This document shows, piece after piece, positions 41,914 through 50,356 of a stretch of 64,000 nt of DNA (positions are counted from its first letter, which is position 1; every line of letters begins with the position of its first letter). A program made the translations under genes and the position numbers. The notes under the pieces are model-generated. The model ran no database searches and was not told the DNA's origin. It saw only the letters and a program-made list of their open reading frames with translations. This stretch comes from CAZDQL01 sp964507325 (GTDB lineage Bacteria > Planctomycetota > UBA1135 > GCA-002686595): positions 1 through 64,000 of the forward strand of contig CAZDQL010000023.1 of the NCBI GenBank assembly GCA_964507325.1, in the 5' to 3' direction.

Positions 41914-43562
41914 CACTCAGCCTCCTCGGTCGGCTCGGTCGGCTGCTCCACGACCAGGATCCGATCCGCATTCACCTCCTCGAGCACGGTCGACGCGCCG
42001 TCGGGCCAGCGCACGACCACCCGGTCGGCTCGAGGCTCCCCTCCGAGACCGAAGTGCGGGCGCAGGTCCCCCTGGGAGAGGTACCCGCTGGCTCCCACCA
42101 CCTCCTGCACGAGGTGCGCCCGCCCCACGTGAACGCTCACCCGAGCGCCCAGGAGGGTGGGTCCCCCTCCCGTCGGCACCGGGTCGACCTTCAGCCAGTG
42201 CTGAGCGTTGCCGCCGTCGTTGCGCAGCAGGGTCGCGGGTCCGTTGAGGGCCATGACCAGGATGTCCATGTCCCCGTCGTTGTCGTAGTCCGCCACGGCC
42301 GCGCCGCGACCCACCAGCTTCCTCTTCGAATCGGCGAAGTAGGCGCCGGCGCCCGTCGCGACGTCGCCGAAGGTCCCGTCGTGCAGGTTGCGCACCAGGA
42401 CGTCCTCCTCGCCGTACTCGTGGTGGGCGTTGCCGTTGGCGACGAAGAGGTCCAGCCACCCATCGTTGTCGAAATCCGCGAGCCCCGAGCCCCAGCCGGT
42501 GTACTGCCCGCAGGCCAGGGCCAGGCGCGAGCGGGTGGTGGCGTCGTCGAAGCCCTTGCCGCGCCGCACCAGGAGGCAGCCGTAGCCCATGTCGGGCACG
42601 TACACGTCGAGTTGGCCGTCCCGATCCACGTCCCCCACCGCCGGACCCATCGACGAGGCCCCCTGTCCCCCCTCGCCGAAGGCCAAGCCCGCAATGAGGG
42701 CCTTCTCCTTGAAGGTCCCCCCCTCGCCGGCGACGTAGAAGTAGTTGGGGGTGGCGTCGTTGGCGACGTAGATGTCGCGCCGGCCGTCCCCGTCCAGGTC
42801 GCAGGCGACGGCGCTCATGCCGCGGCAGTTCTTGTCGCCGGTGAGCCCCGCCTCCGCGGTCACCTCCGTGAAGGTCCCGTCCCCCTCGTTCCGGAAGAGA
42901 CGGTCCCCCTGCCCCTTGTAGGAGAGGGGTCCGGGGTAGCCCTTGGCGGGGTAGTAGTCCCGGAAGCGCCCCTCGTCGTACTCCAGGTAGTTGACCACGT
43001 AGACGTCGAGGTCGCCGTCTCCGTCGTAGTCGAGCCAGGGGGCTGCCAGGCTCCAGCGCGGGTCCGCCAGCCCCGACTGGCGCGAGACATCCTCGAAGGT
43101 CCCGTCCCCCTGGTTCTCGTAGAGCACGTTGGCACCGTAGTTCAGGACGTAGAGGTCCACGTCGCCGTCGCCGTCGTAGTCGGCGGCCGAGACCCCCATG
43201 CCGAAGCCCTGGTCCCCGACCTTGGCGGCTGCGGTCACGTCGACGAAGGTGCCGTCCCCCTTGTTCCTGTAGAGGACGTTGGAGAGCTTGCCGCGCAGGG
43301 CACGACCCTGATTGTCGCTCACCTTCTTGAGCCAGCAGCCGTTGACGAGGTAGATGTCCAGGTTCCCATCCCCGTCGTAGTCGAAGAAGGCGCAGCCGGG
43401 TCCGGTCCCCTCGACGATGTTGCTCAGGTCGTGGTCGCCGTAGCGGTGCCGGAAGCGGATCCCCGCCTCCTGCGTCACGTCGGTGAAGGTGGGGAACTGC
43501 AGCGCCGGCTCTTCGGCTGAGGCGCAAGTGGCCAGGAGTTGCAGGGTGACGCTCGGGATCAT
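41913..43562 (-). CDS. CRTAC1/ASPIC-UnbV exported FG-GAP propeller protein
   Basis: The 549-residue protein has a short signal peptide. Many FG-GAP/VCBS calcium-binding repeats (FFDYDGDGNLDIYLVNGCWL, AADYDGDGDVDLYVLNYGAN, WLDYDGDGDLDVYVVNYLEY, LADFDNDGWLDLFVANGNAH) form an integrin-like propeller. A C-terminal ASPIC/UnbV domain follows (GARVSVHVGRAHLVQEVVGA, RVVVRWPDGASTVLEEV). The ATG overlaps the HzsA-like gene's stop (ATGA), and its stop overlaps the cytochrome start. A surface binding or scaffold role is likely. Confidence 0.9.
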   Translation of the reverse strand: MIPSVTLQLLATCASAEEPALQFPTFTDVTQEAGIRFRHRYGDHDLSNIVEGTGPGCAFFDYDGDGNLDIYLVNGCWLKKVSDNQGRALRGKLSNVLYRNKGDGTFVDVTAAAKVGDQGFGMGVSAADYDGDGDVDLYVLNYGANVLYENQGDGTFEDVSRQSGLADPRWSLAAPWLDYDGDGDLDVYVVNYLEYDEGRFRDYYPAKGYPGPLSYKGQGDRLFRNEGDGTFTEVTAEAGLTGDKNCRGMSAVACDLDGDGRRDIYVANDATPNYFYVAGEGGTFKEKALIAGLAFGEGGQGASSMGPAVGDVDRDGQLDVYVPDMGYGCLLVRRGKGFDDATTRSRLALACGQYTGWGSGLADFDNDGWLDLFVANGNAHHEYGEEDVLVRNLHDGTFGDVATGAGAYFADSKRKLVGRGAAVADYDNDGDMDILVMALNGPATLLRNDGGNAQHWLKVDPVPTGGGPTLLGARVSVHVGRAHLVQEVVGASGYLSQGDLRPHFGLGGEPRADRVVVRWPDGASTVLEEVNADRILVVEQPTEPTEEAE

Positions 43563-45595
43563 CGCTTGCCTCCCACGGAGTCGTGGGTCTCGTCGGATTG
43601 CGGTGGGGCGCAGACGCCACCGTCCCAGAATGCGCCCAGGTCGATCCACTCCACGAGGATCGCCCGCTCCTCTGCCTCGAGGGGCGCACCCCCCCCACAG
43701 GCCAACGCCGGTTGCGCTTCGGCCGCCTCTCCGTCCCAGGGACGCGCGGTGTTGCGCCCGAAGAGGAGCCACACCAGGGGGCTGGTCCGCGCCCGTCCGG
43801 GCACGACGTAGCGATCGGGGTCCCGGTCTACGTGCTGCCCCTGGAGCAGGGACCAGTAGCCCTTGTCGAAGAACCCATCGAGCTCCGCCGAGAGGTCCAG
43901 GGTGCCCTGGCCGCCGCCGTGGCACTCCACGCAGCGCCGGTCGAGGATCGGGCGCACGTCGTCCAGGAAGGTCACCGCCCTGCGCTCCTCCACCGGCGGC
44001 AGGAGCTGGGTCGCGTCCTTGCGCAGCGCCTCGAAGAAGCGGTTCTCCGGGGTCAGCTCGGGATCCTCGTGGCAGCCGATGCAGCCGCGCCACTCTCGGT
44101 TCTTGGCCCAAGTCCAGCCGCAGCTGAAGAGCGCCAGCCCCTCCTCGTCCAGGGTCTGGAGTTGGATCGGAACGTTGGCGGGGACCTCCACCTGGAAGGA
44201 GCCGTCGCTCTCCACCGGCGCCACCCCCAGGACCCGGCGCCCCGCCAGCGGGGCCAGTCCGTGCACCGAGGAGCCGGGCCCGGCGCGGCCGGTCTGCTCC
44301 ACCTCGGCCAGGGTCGTACGGCGGCGCTCGGCGGCCAGGGTCACCCCCTCGATCACGCGCACGCTGCGGATCGCCCCTGGCTCGAGGGCTCCGATCCACT
44401 CGGGGGCGGTCAGGTAGGCGTTCAGGCAGTAGAGCTTGCCGGTGGGGAACTTCTCCGCCACCGAGCTCGAGCGCCCGTCGGGTTGCTCACGCGGCACCAG
44501 GGCCCGGGCGTGGAAGTCGTGCCACTCGGGGTCGTCGTAGACCGTCTCGAAGTCGCCGCTCTCCGGATCGACCCGCACCAGGGCGTGGGTCCCGCTGCCG
44601 TCGGCAGGGCGCCGGGCGGCGAGGATCGCTCCGTCGGGGAGGGGTGTGGGGGAGTGGAAGAGTCCGTCCTCGGCCGCGGTGATCGAGCGGTACGAATGGT
44701 GGGGCCGCCGGATGCCGACTGCGCCCAGCCGCCCCGCTCCGTCCCAGCCGACCTCCTCCGCTTCGACGAAGGCCACCAACCCGCCGCGGGTCTGGCAGGC
44801 CATGTGCCGCACGGGCGCCGCGGCGTCTGCGCCCCCCGCCGCGCTGTAGAGGGCGTAGTCGGTCCCGTCCGCGTTCAAGCCGAAGAGGGCGAAGCGCCCC
44901 AGCTTCCCGCGACTCGCATCCATCCGCTGCCAGCTCGAGCAGAGCACCCGCCCGTCCCCCATCAGGTGGGGATCCAGGTCGTCGCTCGGGTTCATCGTCA
45001 GGCGACGCAATCCACTGCCGTCGGAGCGCGCGCTGTAGAGGCTCCACGCGGGCCCGTCGGCCACCTCGTTCAACGCCCCCGCCACGTCGCTCACGAACAT
45101 GATCTGCATCCACGGCTCGCGCGAATCGATCGTGTACAGGCTCGACTGGTAGGCGGGGGTGCGGCAGTTGCCGGCGTCGCGGGTGATCTGACGGGGCGCG
45201 CCGCCGTCGGCGTCCACCTCCCACACGTTCCACGGCTCGCCCGGCGTGCGCTTGCCGGCGAAGAGCACGCGCTCGCCGTCGAAGGAGACGTCGGGCTCCA
45301 GGGCCGCGCAGAGCCCCTCGCTGAGGACGCGCAGCTCCCCGTCGGAATCCAACCGGACGAGGCGGCAGCCAGCCCCGTAGTCCGCCCGCAGCATGCCGAA
45401 GGCGCGGCCGTACCCGCGGGTCACGGCGGCACCCGCCGGAAGCTGGGTGAAGACGATCGACGCCTCCGCCGATCCCCCGAGAGGCTCTCTCTGCGGGGGA
45501 GCACCCCCTCCGCCATCCTCCTCCTCCAGGGCGGAGCAGGAGAGGAACAGGGGTAGCACGAGGGCCGAAATCGGCCACGTCCGCGATCGACTCAT
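43559..45595 (-). CDS. HzsA-related diheme propeller lipoprotein
   Basis: The 678-residue protein begins with a lipoprotein-type signal (WPISALVLPLFLSC, Cys20). A WD40/PD40-like propeller spans about residues 45-370 (LEPDVSFDGERVLFAGKRTP, YSARSDGSGLRRLTMNPSDD, FHSPTPLPDGAILAARRPAD). A middle domain follows, with two c-type heme sites, CIGCH (505-509) and CVECH (555-559), as in the architecture of the hydrazine synthase alpha-subunit family. HzsB/HzsC equivalents are absent, so hydrazine synthesis is not implied. GGAGGT lies 9 bases before the ATG, the strongest RBS in the operon, consistent with its being the first gene. Confidence 0.8.
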   Translation of the reverse strand: MSRSRTWPISALVLPLFLSCSALEEEDGGGGAPPQREPLGGSAEASIVFTQLPAGAAVTRGYGRAFGMLRADYGAGCRLVRLDSDGELRVLSEGLCAALEPDVSFDGERVLFAGKRTPGEPWNVWEVDADGGAPRQITRDAGNCRTPAYQSSLYTIDSREPWMQIMFVSDVAGALNEVADGPAWSLYSARSDGSGLRRLTMNPSDDLDPHLMGDGRVLCSSWQRMDASRGKLGRFALFGLNADGTDYALYSAAGGADAAAPVRHMACQTRGGLVAFVEAEEVGWDGAGRLGAVGIRRPHHSYRSITAAEDGLFHSPTPLPDGAILAARRPADGSGTHALVRVDPESGDFETVYDDPEWHDFHARALVPREQPDGRSSSVAEKFPTGKLYCLNAYLTAPEWIGALEPGAIRSVRVIEGVTLAAERRRTTLAEVEQTGRAGPGSSVHGLAPLAGRRVLGVAPVESDGSFQVEVPANVPIQLQTLDEEGLALFSCGWTWAKNREWRGCIGCHEDPELTPENRFFEALRKDATQLLPPVEERRAVTFLDDVRPILDRRCVECHGGGQGTLDLSAELDGFFDKGYWSLLQGQHVDRDPDRYVVPGRARTSPLVWLLFGRNTARPWDGEAAEAQPALACGGGAPLEAEERAILVEWIDLGAFWDGGVCAPPQSDETHDSVGGKR

Positions 45596-45604
45596 GGGCT
45601 GACA

Positions 45605-45610
45605 ACCTCC
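45605..45610 (-). promoter_or_regulatory. Strong ribosome binding site for the five-gene exported operon
   Basis: GGAGGT on the minus strand sits 9 bases before the ATG at 45595. The rest of the 169-base gap 45596-45764 holds only a small stem (CGGCC/GGCCG, 45660-45664 with 45672-45676) and no gene. The operon promoter is probably here, but no clear consensus is visible. Confidence 0.55.
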
Positions 45611-45764
45611 ACGGGTGGGATCATCGGCGGGACCTGGAAACGGCCCGAGTGCAAATCTACGGCCCTTTTCCGGCCGCGTTGGCGCGCCCTCTTACCTTCG
45701 CGTTGCGCCTGCGCCGAGATCGCCTGCCCCCTCCGTCCGTCGCCGAAGGGGCGCCCGGGTGGCC

Positions 45765-47204
45765 TCAAGGGCGGTGGTAGACCTCCAAATCCAGGTCCCG
45801 ACCCTCCAGATGCACGTCGAAGCGCCGCACGAGCCGGCACTCCTCGCGCAGGAAAGCGGCGAAATCACGGCGTTCTTGCCTACCCCAGAGCTGTAGGAAA
45901 TCGGGGCGCACCACCAGCCAGAGCGCCCGCTCGCCGCGGGCCAGGGGAGCCCAGCTGTAGGGTCGGGTACGGTCGATCCAGACCACCGACCGCGGGTGGC
46001 GCAGGTCGGTGGAGCCCGGGCGCAGGTAGTACTCCCCCACCGGCCCCTGCATTCCCGCCACGGCGTCCCCCTCCGCGCGCAGCTCGTCGACCAGCCCGTA
46101 GGCCTCCCTCCAGCGCGGGCGCTCCCCGTGCCGCACGCCGAAGTAGAGCCCCGAGCCCGCCCCCGGCGCCGCCGCCAGCAGCGCCACCAGGGCCAGCCGC
46201 GCTCCCGCGGAGCGGGCCAGCGGGGCCGACTCCAAGGGCCAGACGGCGAGCAGGGCCACGAAGGGCATCGCGACGAAGACGTACTGCGCCGAGCCCTGGG
46301 CGAAGGCCGCGGCGGCGGTCGCCGCGCCCCCGACGAGGAGGGGGATCAGGAGCGCGAGCAGGCCCGGGAAGTCGCGCTCCCGGAGGATCGCGATCCCGCC
46401 CACGAGGGCCCCCACCGCCAGGGTGGGAGTCAGGAAGAAGGCGGTGCTCTGCGCCAGGTGCAGGACGCTCGCCAGAGGGTCCACCGGCTTCATCTCGGCG
46501 TAGCGGCCAAAGGCACCCCCCACCCAGGCCAGGCTGGCCAGGACGACCAACGCCCCGACCAACGCGAGCACACCAGCGGCCCGGCGCGCAGGCGCGTCCC
46601 CGCTGCGCGCCAGGCGGGCGGCGATCCATGGAGCGAAGGCCAGGGCCCCCGTCAGGAGCGCCGCCTGCAACTGCAACGTCGTCCCCGCGGCGACCACCAC
46701 CAGGCCCGCCAGGGCGGTGACGCGACGTCCGCCGAGCAGCCCGCGCAGGCAGAGGCCGGTGCCGAGCAGGGCGGGGACCTCGACCAGGGTGTAGAAGCGG
46801 GCGTTCTGGGACCAGTAGAGCTGCCAGGGGGAGAGGGCCACCAGGAAGGCCGCCAGCGCCGCGCGCCGATCGCCCGCCGCGGGGCGGAAGGCCCAGAAGG
46901 TGAGCGGAATCACCAGCCACCCCGCCAGGGCGGGCGCCAGGCGCAGGGCGAGCTCGTCGGTGCGGCCCCCGAGGAGCTCGGCCGTGGCTCGGATGACGGC
47001 GTAGGCGAGGGGGTTGTAGTTTCCGGCCCCGTGCCAGCCGTCCGCTAGGGTGAGGCACTCGTCGTACCAGAGGCTCCAGTCCCCCAGGCGGTGGAAGCGC
47101 GCCAGCCCCACCAGGCAGGCGAGGAGGAGCCAGGCGGCCCCACCCCTCCCGCTCGGGACGGGGGCCTCTGAGGCCCGGACGGCAGTGGGAGGGGGCTCGA
47201 CCAT
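45765..47204 (-). CDS. GT39/ArnT-like polytopic membrane glycosyltransferase
   Basis: This 479-residue protein has about ten hydrophobic segments. The first extracytoplasmic loop carries WSLWYDECLTLADGWHG, with the Asp-Glu pair typical of GT-C (GT39/GT83) enzymes that use polyprenyl-phosphate sugars. LSPWQLYWSQNARFYTLVEV is another family hallmark. The C-terminal soluble domain (GPVGEYYLRPGSTDLRHPRS onward) faces the periplasm. The start is the ATG 47204; upstream in-frame starts exist but precede non-conserved sequence. Confidence 0.85.
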   Translation of the reverse strand: MVEPPPTAVRASEAPVPSGRGGAAWLLLACLVGLARFHRLGDWSLWYDECLTLADGWHGAGNYNPLAYAVIRATAELLGGRTDELALRLAPALAGWLVIPLTFWAFRPAAGDRRAALAAFLVALSPWQLYWSQNARFYTLVEVPALLGTGLCLRGLLGGRRVTALAGLVVVAAGTTLQLQAALLTGALAFAPWIAARLARSGDAPARRAAGVLALVGALVVLASLAWVGGAFGRYAEMKPVDPLASVLHLAQSTAFFLTPTLAVGALVGGIAILRERDFPGLLALLIPLLVGGAATAAAAFAQGSAQYVFVAMPFVALLAVWPLESAPLARSAGARLALVALLAAAPGAGSGLYFGVRHGERPRWREAYGLVDELRAEGDAVAGMQGPVGEYYLRPGSTDLRHPRSVVWIDRTRPYSWAPLARGERALWLVVRPDFLQLWGRQERRDFAAFLREECRLVRRFDVHLEGRDLDLEVYHRP

Positions 47205-47296
47205 CGTCGCTCTCAAGAAGGGTCCCACACCGAGTCGAGGAAGTCCAACGGGGGGCGCGCTTGCGCCCCCTACCCCACACCTCGACAATCGCCCCC

Positions 47297-47686
47297 ATGC
47301 TCCGCCGGTCCCTCCTCGTCGCCGCCCTGGTGACCCTCGGCTGCTCCGCCCCGCGGCCGGTGCACTTCTCCTCCAGCCCACCGGGAGCGCGCATCGCGAT
47401 CGACGGCACCGACTCGGGTCTCGTGACCCCCTGCCTGATCCAACTGGAGGACGCCTCCTCTCGCGAGGTCGACTTCCTGCTCACCGGCTACCGGCCGGCC
47501 AGGCGCATCCTGGTGATTCGCGGCCGCACGGAGGTGGTCTTCTGGCGCGAGTGCGTCGGCGACCCCCGCACCTGGTGCTTCCCCCTGTGGTTGGGGTCCA
47601 AGGACTTCTTCAAGCCGATCCAGAGTTTCGGTGGCGAGTCCCCGCGCCGGGTCCACGTGCACCTCGAGCGGGTGACGGACGGGTAG
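47297..47686 (+). CDS. PEGA-domain lipoprotein
   Basis: The 129-residue protein starts MLRRSLLVAALVTLGCSAPR with lipobox VTLGC (Cys18). A PEGA-like beta domain follows: VHFSSSPPGARIAIDGTDSG, PCLIQLEDASSREVDFLLTG and YRPARRILVIRG. PEGA domains occur on surface proteins, and this one may bind envelope components. I start at the ATG 47297, immediately before the signal peptide. It is divergent from the GT39-like gene and 4 bases ahead of gmhB. Confidence 0.8.
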   Translation: MLRRSLLVAALVTLGCSAPRPVHFSSSPPGARIAIDGTDSGLVTPCLIQLEDASSREVDFLLTGYRPARRILVIRGRTEVVFWRECVGDPRTWCFPLWLGSKDFFKPIQSFGGESPRRVHVHLERVTDG

Positions 47687-47690
47687 AGAG

Positions 47691-48257
47691 ATGACCCGCC
47701 CCGCCGTCTTCCTCGACCGCGACGGCACCCTCAACCGCGAGGTGGACTTCCTCGGCGATCCCGAGCAGTTGGAGATGCTGCCGGGGGTGATCGAGGCGCT
47801 GCGCCGGCTGGCGCAGGCGGGCTACGCCCTGGTGGTCGTCACCAACCAGAGCGGCGTGGCGCGCGGCTTCTTCGACGAGGCGCGCATGCAGGAGGTCAAC
47901 GCGGCCCTCTCAGCGGCCCTCGAGCGCGGCGGAGTCGAGCTCGACCACGTGGCGAGCTGCCCGCACCACCCCACCGTCGGCGAGCCCCCCTACCGCCGCG
48001 ACTGCGAGTGCCGGAAGCCCAAGCCGGGGATGCTCCTCGACGCGGCGCGGCTCCTCGACCTGGAGCTCGCCGCGAGCTGGATCGTGGGCGACAGCGAGCG
48101 CGACCTCGCGGCGGGGAGCGCCGCCGGGGTGCGCGGGATCCTGGTCGCCAGCGGCAAGGGCGCGGCGGAGTACGAGCGCCTGCGCGCGGCGGGGCGGGAG
48201 CCGGAGCACTACTGCCGGGACCTGGAGGAGGCGGCGGCGCTGGTGCTCGGCGGGTAG
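47691..48257 (+). CDS. gmhB: D-glycero-D-manno-heptose-1,7-bisphosphate 7-phosphatase
   Basis: This 188-residue HAD-IIIA phosphatase carries the catalytic VFLDRDGTLN (Asp9, Asp11), VVVTNQSGVARGFF, and the zinc loop SCPHHPTVGEPPYRRDCECR with KPKPGM, then SWIVGDSERDLAAG. This matches GmhB, which acts in ADP-heptose synthesis for lipopolysaccharide core or related glycans. It suggests a Gram-negative-type envelope. The gene lies just downstream of the PEGA lipoprotein gene. Confidence 0.92.
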   Translation: MTRPAVFLDRDGTLNREVDFLGDPEQLEMLPGVIEALRRLAQAGYALVVVTNQSGVARGFFDEARMQEVNAALSAALERGGVELDHVASCPHHPTVGEPPYRRDCECRKPKPGMLLDAARLLDLELAASWIVGDSERDLAAGSAAGVRGILVASGKGAAEYERLRAAGREPEHYCRDLEEAAALVLGG

Positions 48258-48273
48258 CCGGCCCGGGCGACCC

Positions 48274-48945
48274 TCAATCCCCCTTGCGCTGCACCCTCCG
48301 GAAGGGGTGGGCGAAGTTGGCCAGGGACTGCGCGCTGCGCGACTGCACCCACACCTTGCCGCGGCCGGAGAAGCGCAACAGGATCTGGTCGCCGAAGAGG
48401 AAGGAGCGGATGCGGCGGGCGCGGGTCAGGCGGTAGTCCAGGGTCGGCTCCCAGGCCACGGCGTAGCCGTTGTCGACGATGTACTCCCCGTCCACCTCGA
48501 TCTCCTGGATGTCGCCGTAGGCGTGGAAGAAGAGCATCCCGGTGCCGGTGCAGCGCAGGATGAAGAGCCCCTCGTTGAAGAAGCCCTTGAGCCCCCCCCA
48601 CTTGGAATCGCAGGTCACCCCCGGGTCGGAGGCGAGATAGGCCCCCTTCTCGAGGAAGAGCTCGGCGTCCACCAGCGGGTAGGCCACCAGGTCCCCCGCG
48701 CACCCCGGCGCCAGGGCGACGCGGGCGCCCTCGCCGGTGGCGCTGTAGGTGTTCTGGAAGAAGCTCTCCCCGGTCAGGAACTTGCGCTTGAGGCCCTTCA
48801 GGACGCCCCCCCGGGTGGAGGTCTTGGTGTCGACCGGCCCCTCCATCCAGGCCATCGCCCCGGAGTCGGCCACGATGCGCTCGCCGGCGGCGAGCTCCAC
48901 CTCGAGCAGGCTGTAGCTCGGTTTGTACTGGATCGAGTATTCCAC
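48274..48945 (-). CDS. AIM24/TIGR00266-family protein, copy 1
   Basis: The 223-residue all-beta protein of the AIM24 family shows the N-terminal motif LAAGERIVADSGAMAWMEGP, RKFLTGESFFQNTYSATGEG, GAYLASDPGVTCDSKWGGLK and LFFHAYGDIQEIEVDGEYIV. The C-terminus has LLRFSGRGKVWVQSRSAQSL. Biochemical function is unknown; the fold resembles tryptophan-RNA-binding attenuator-like beta barrels. It is the last of three tandem paralogues. Confidence 0.88.
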   Translation of the reverse strand: MEYSIQYKPSYSLLEVELAAGERIVADSGAMAWMEGPVDTKTSTRGGVLKGLKRKFLTGESFFQNTYSATGEGARVALAPGCAGDLVAYPLVDAELFLEKGAYLASDPGVTCDSKWGGLKGFFNEGLFILRCTGTGMLFFHAYGDIQEIEVDGEYIVDNGYAVAWEPTLDYRLTRARRIRSFLFGDQILLRFSGRGKVWVQSRSAQSLANFAHPFRRVQRKGD

Positions 48946-48964
48946 GTTGCCTTCTCCTCTCTTC

Positions 48965-49660
48965 CTACTGGCGGCGCGGCGGCAGGTGCTTGCCCAGGCG
49001 GCTGCCGAATTCCTTGGGGTTGTGGGACTGCACGAAGAGGCGCCCCCGGCCGGAGAAGCGCATCACGATCCCCTCGCCGGCCAGGAAGGAATGCACCCAG
49101 GACGAACCGGTCTTGGAGAGCCGGTAGGAGAGGCTCGACTCGAAGGCCACCACGTGCCCGCTGTCGACGATCAGCTCCCCGTCCACCGGCACCTCGCTGA
49201 TGCGGCCGTAGGCGTTGACCAGGAGCTCGCCGCTGCCGCTGACCTCCACGAAGAAGAGGTTCTCCCCACCGAAGAGCCCCTTCAGTCCCTGGAAGCGCAG
49301 GTCCAGGGCCAGATCAGCGTCGGAGCCCAGGTAGCTGCCCCCGGCGCACAACCAGGAGGCGGAGCCGTCGAGGCGGATCAGCTCCACCTGGCCCTGCAAG
49401 GTCGGCGAGAGCCCCACCTCCCCCTCGCCGTCGTCGGTGGTGCGGTAGGTGGAGAGGAAGAAGCTGTCGCCGCCCAAGAGGCGCTTCACCCCCGCCAGCA
49501 ACCCGCCGCCCCCGCCGCGCTTGGGGCGCGTGGTGACGTCGATGTCGATGTTGCTCGAGGCGCGGAACATGGCGCCGGAGTCGGACTGGAAGGCGTCTCC
49601 CGGCCCCAGGTGGACCAGGGCGGAGTGGAAGGCGCCGTTGGGCAGAATCTCGGTGCGCAT
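48965..49660 (-). CDS. AIM24/TIGR00266-family protein, copy 2
   Basis: The 231-residue paralogue is shifted in sequence from copy 1 but collinear: LGPGDAFQSDSGAMFRASSN, VKRLLGGDSFFLSTYRTTDD, GGSYLGSDADLALDLRFQGL, LLVNAYGRISEVPVDGELIV and MRFSGRGRLFVQSHNPKEFG. A Gly-run (PKRGGGGGLLAG) interrupts the N-terminal part. It starts 4 bases after copy 3 ends and lies 19 bases before copy 1. Confidence 0.87.
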   Translation of the reverse strand: MRTEILPNGAFHSALVHLGPGDAFQSDSGAMFRASSNIDIDVTTRPKRGGGGGLLAGVKRLLGGDSFFLSTYRTTDDGEGEVGLSPTLQGQVELIRLDGSASWLCAGGSYLGSDADLALDLRFQGLKGLFGGENLFFVEVSGSGELLVNAYGRISEVPVDGELIVDSGHVVAFESSLSYRLSKTGSSWVHSFLAGEGIVMRFSGRGRLFVQSHNPKEFGSRLGKHLPPRRQ

Positions 49661-49664
49661 GTCG

Positions 49665-50324
49665 TCACCCCACGCAGAAGGGAGAGAGCCAACCGGCGGT
49701 GGCGGGCAGGTTGCGCGTCTGCAGCCACAGCTTGCCGCTGCCGCGGAACCTCATCGTCAAGCCCTCGCCGGAGAAGAGGGTGCTCTTGATCCCCCCCATG
49801 CCGCCGATCGTGTACTCGATCCCCGGCTCCCAGGCGACCGCATGGCCGGTGTCCACCGTCATCTCGCCGTCCAGGTCACGCTCTACGACGGCGCCGTAGG
49901 CGTTGAAGTAGAGCTCCCCCTGCCCCTCGGCACGCAAGAGGAAGGCCCCCTCGCTGCTGAAGAGGGCGCGCAGCCCCCCGAAGCGCGTGCGCAGCCTGAC
50001 GCCAGGGGTGCAGGCCAGGAAGCAGGCGGCGGTCAGGTAGAGCGCATCGCCATCCAGACGGCGGTGCAGGACGGTCCCGGGGAGCGAAGGGGATAGCGCC
50101 AGCTCGCCCCCCATCGGCCCGCTGTACTCGCCGACGAAGAAGGACTCCCCGCCGAAGAGCTTGCGCCCCATGGCGGGCAGCACTCCGCCCAGGGTGCGGG
50201 TCTTGAGCTCGAGCTCGGGCGACACGCGGCTCATCGCCCCACTCTCGATCAGTATCTTTTCACCCGACGCCAGGCGCACCGCGAGCTCGCCGTAGTCGGG
50301 ATTGCCCAGGATCTGATGCTCCAT
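49665..50324 (-). CDS. AIM24/TIGR00266-family protein, copy 3
   Basis: The 219-residue paralogue begins MEHQILGNPDYGELAVRLAS. It has EKILIESGAMSRVSPELELK, RKLFGGESFFVGEYSGPMGG, LYFNAYGAVVERDLDGEMTV and LTMRFRGSGKLWLQTRNLPA. The ATG at 50324 is chosen because the conserved beta-barrel starts there. As the first of three tandem copies it follows the FemAB-like gene by 32 bases, suggesting one operon. Confidence 0.87.
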   Translation of the reverse strand: MEHQILGNPDYGELAVRLASGEKILIESGAMSRVSPELELKTRTLGGVLPAMGRKLFGGESFFVGEYSGPMGGELALSPSLPGTVLHRRLDGDALYLTAACFLACTPGVRLRTRFGGLRALFSSEGAFLLRAEGQGELYFNAYGAVVERDLDGEMTVDTGHAVAWEPGIEYTIGGMGGIKSTLFSGEGLTMRFRGSGKLWLQTRNLPATAGWLSPFCVG

Positions 50325-50356
50325 GCCGCCAGGGTACGCGCCGCACCCTGCGGGCG

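Noticed and set aside
43559..45595. Hydrazine synthase alpha subunit implying anammox
   Set aside because: Only the broad HzsA-related architecture is present; HzsB, HzsC and hydrazine dehydrogenase are absent, and such relatives are widespread outside anammox bacteria.
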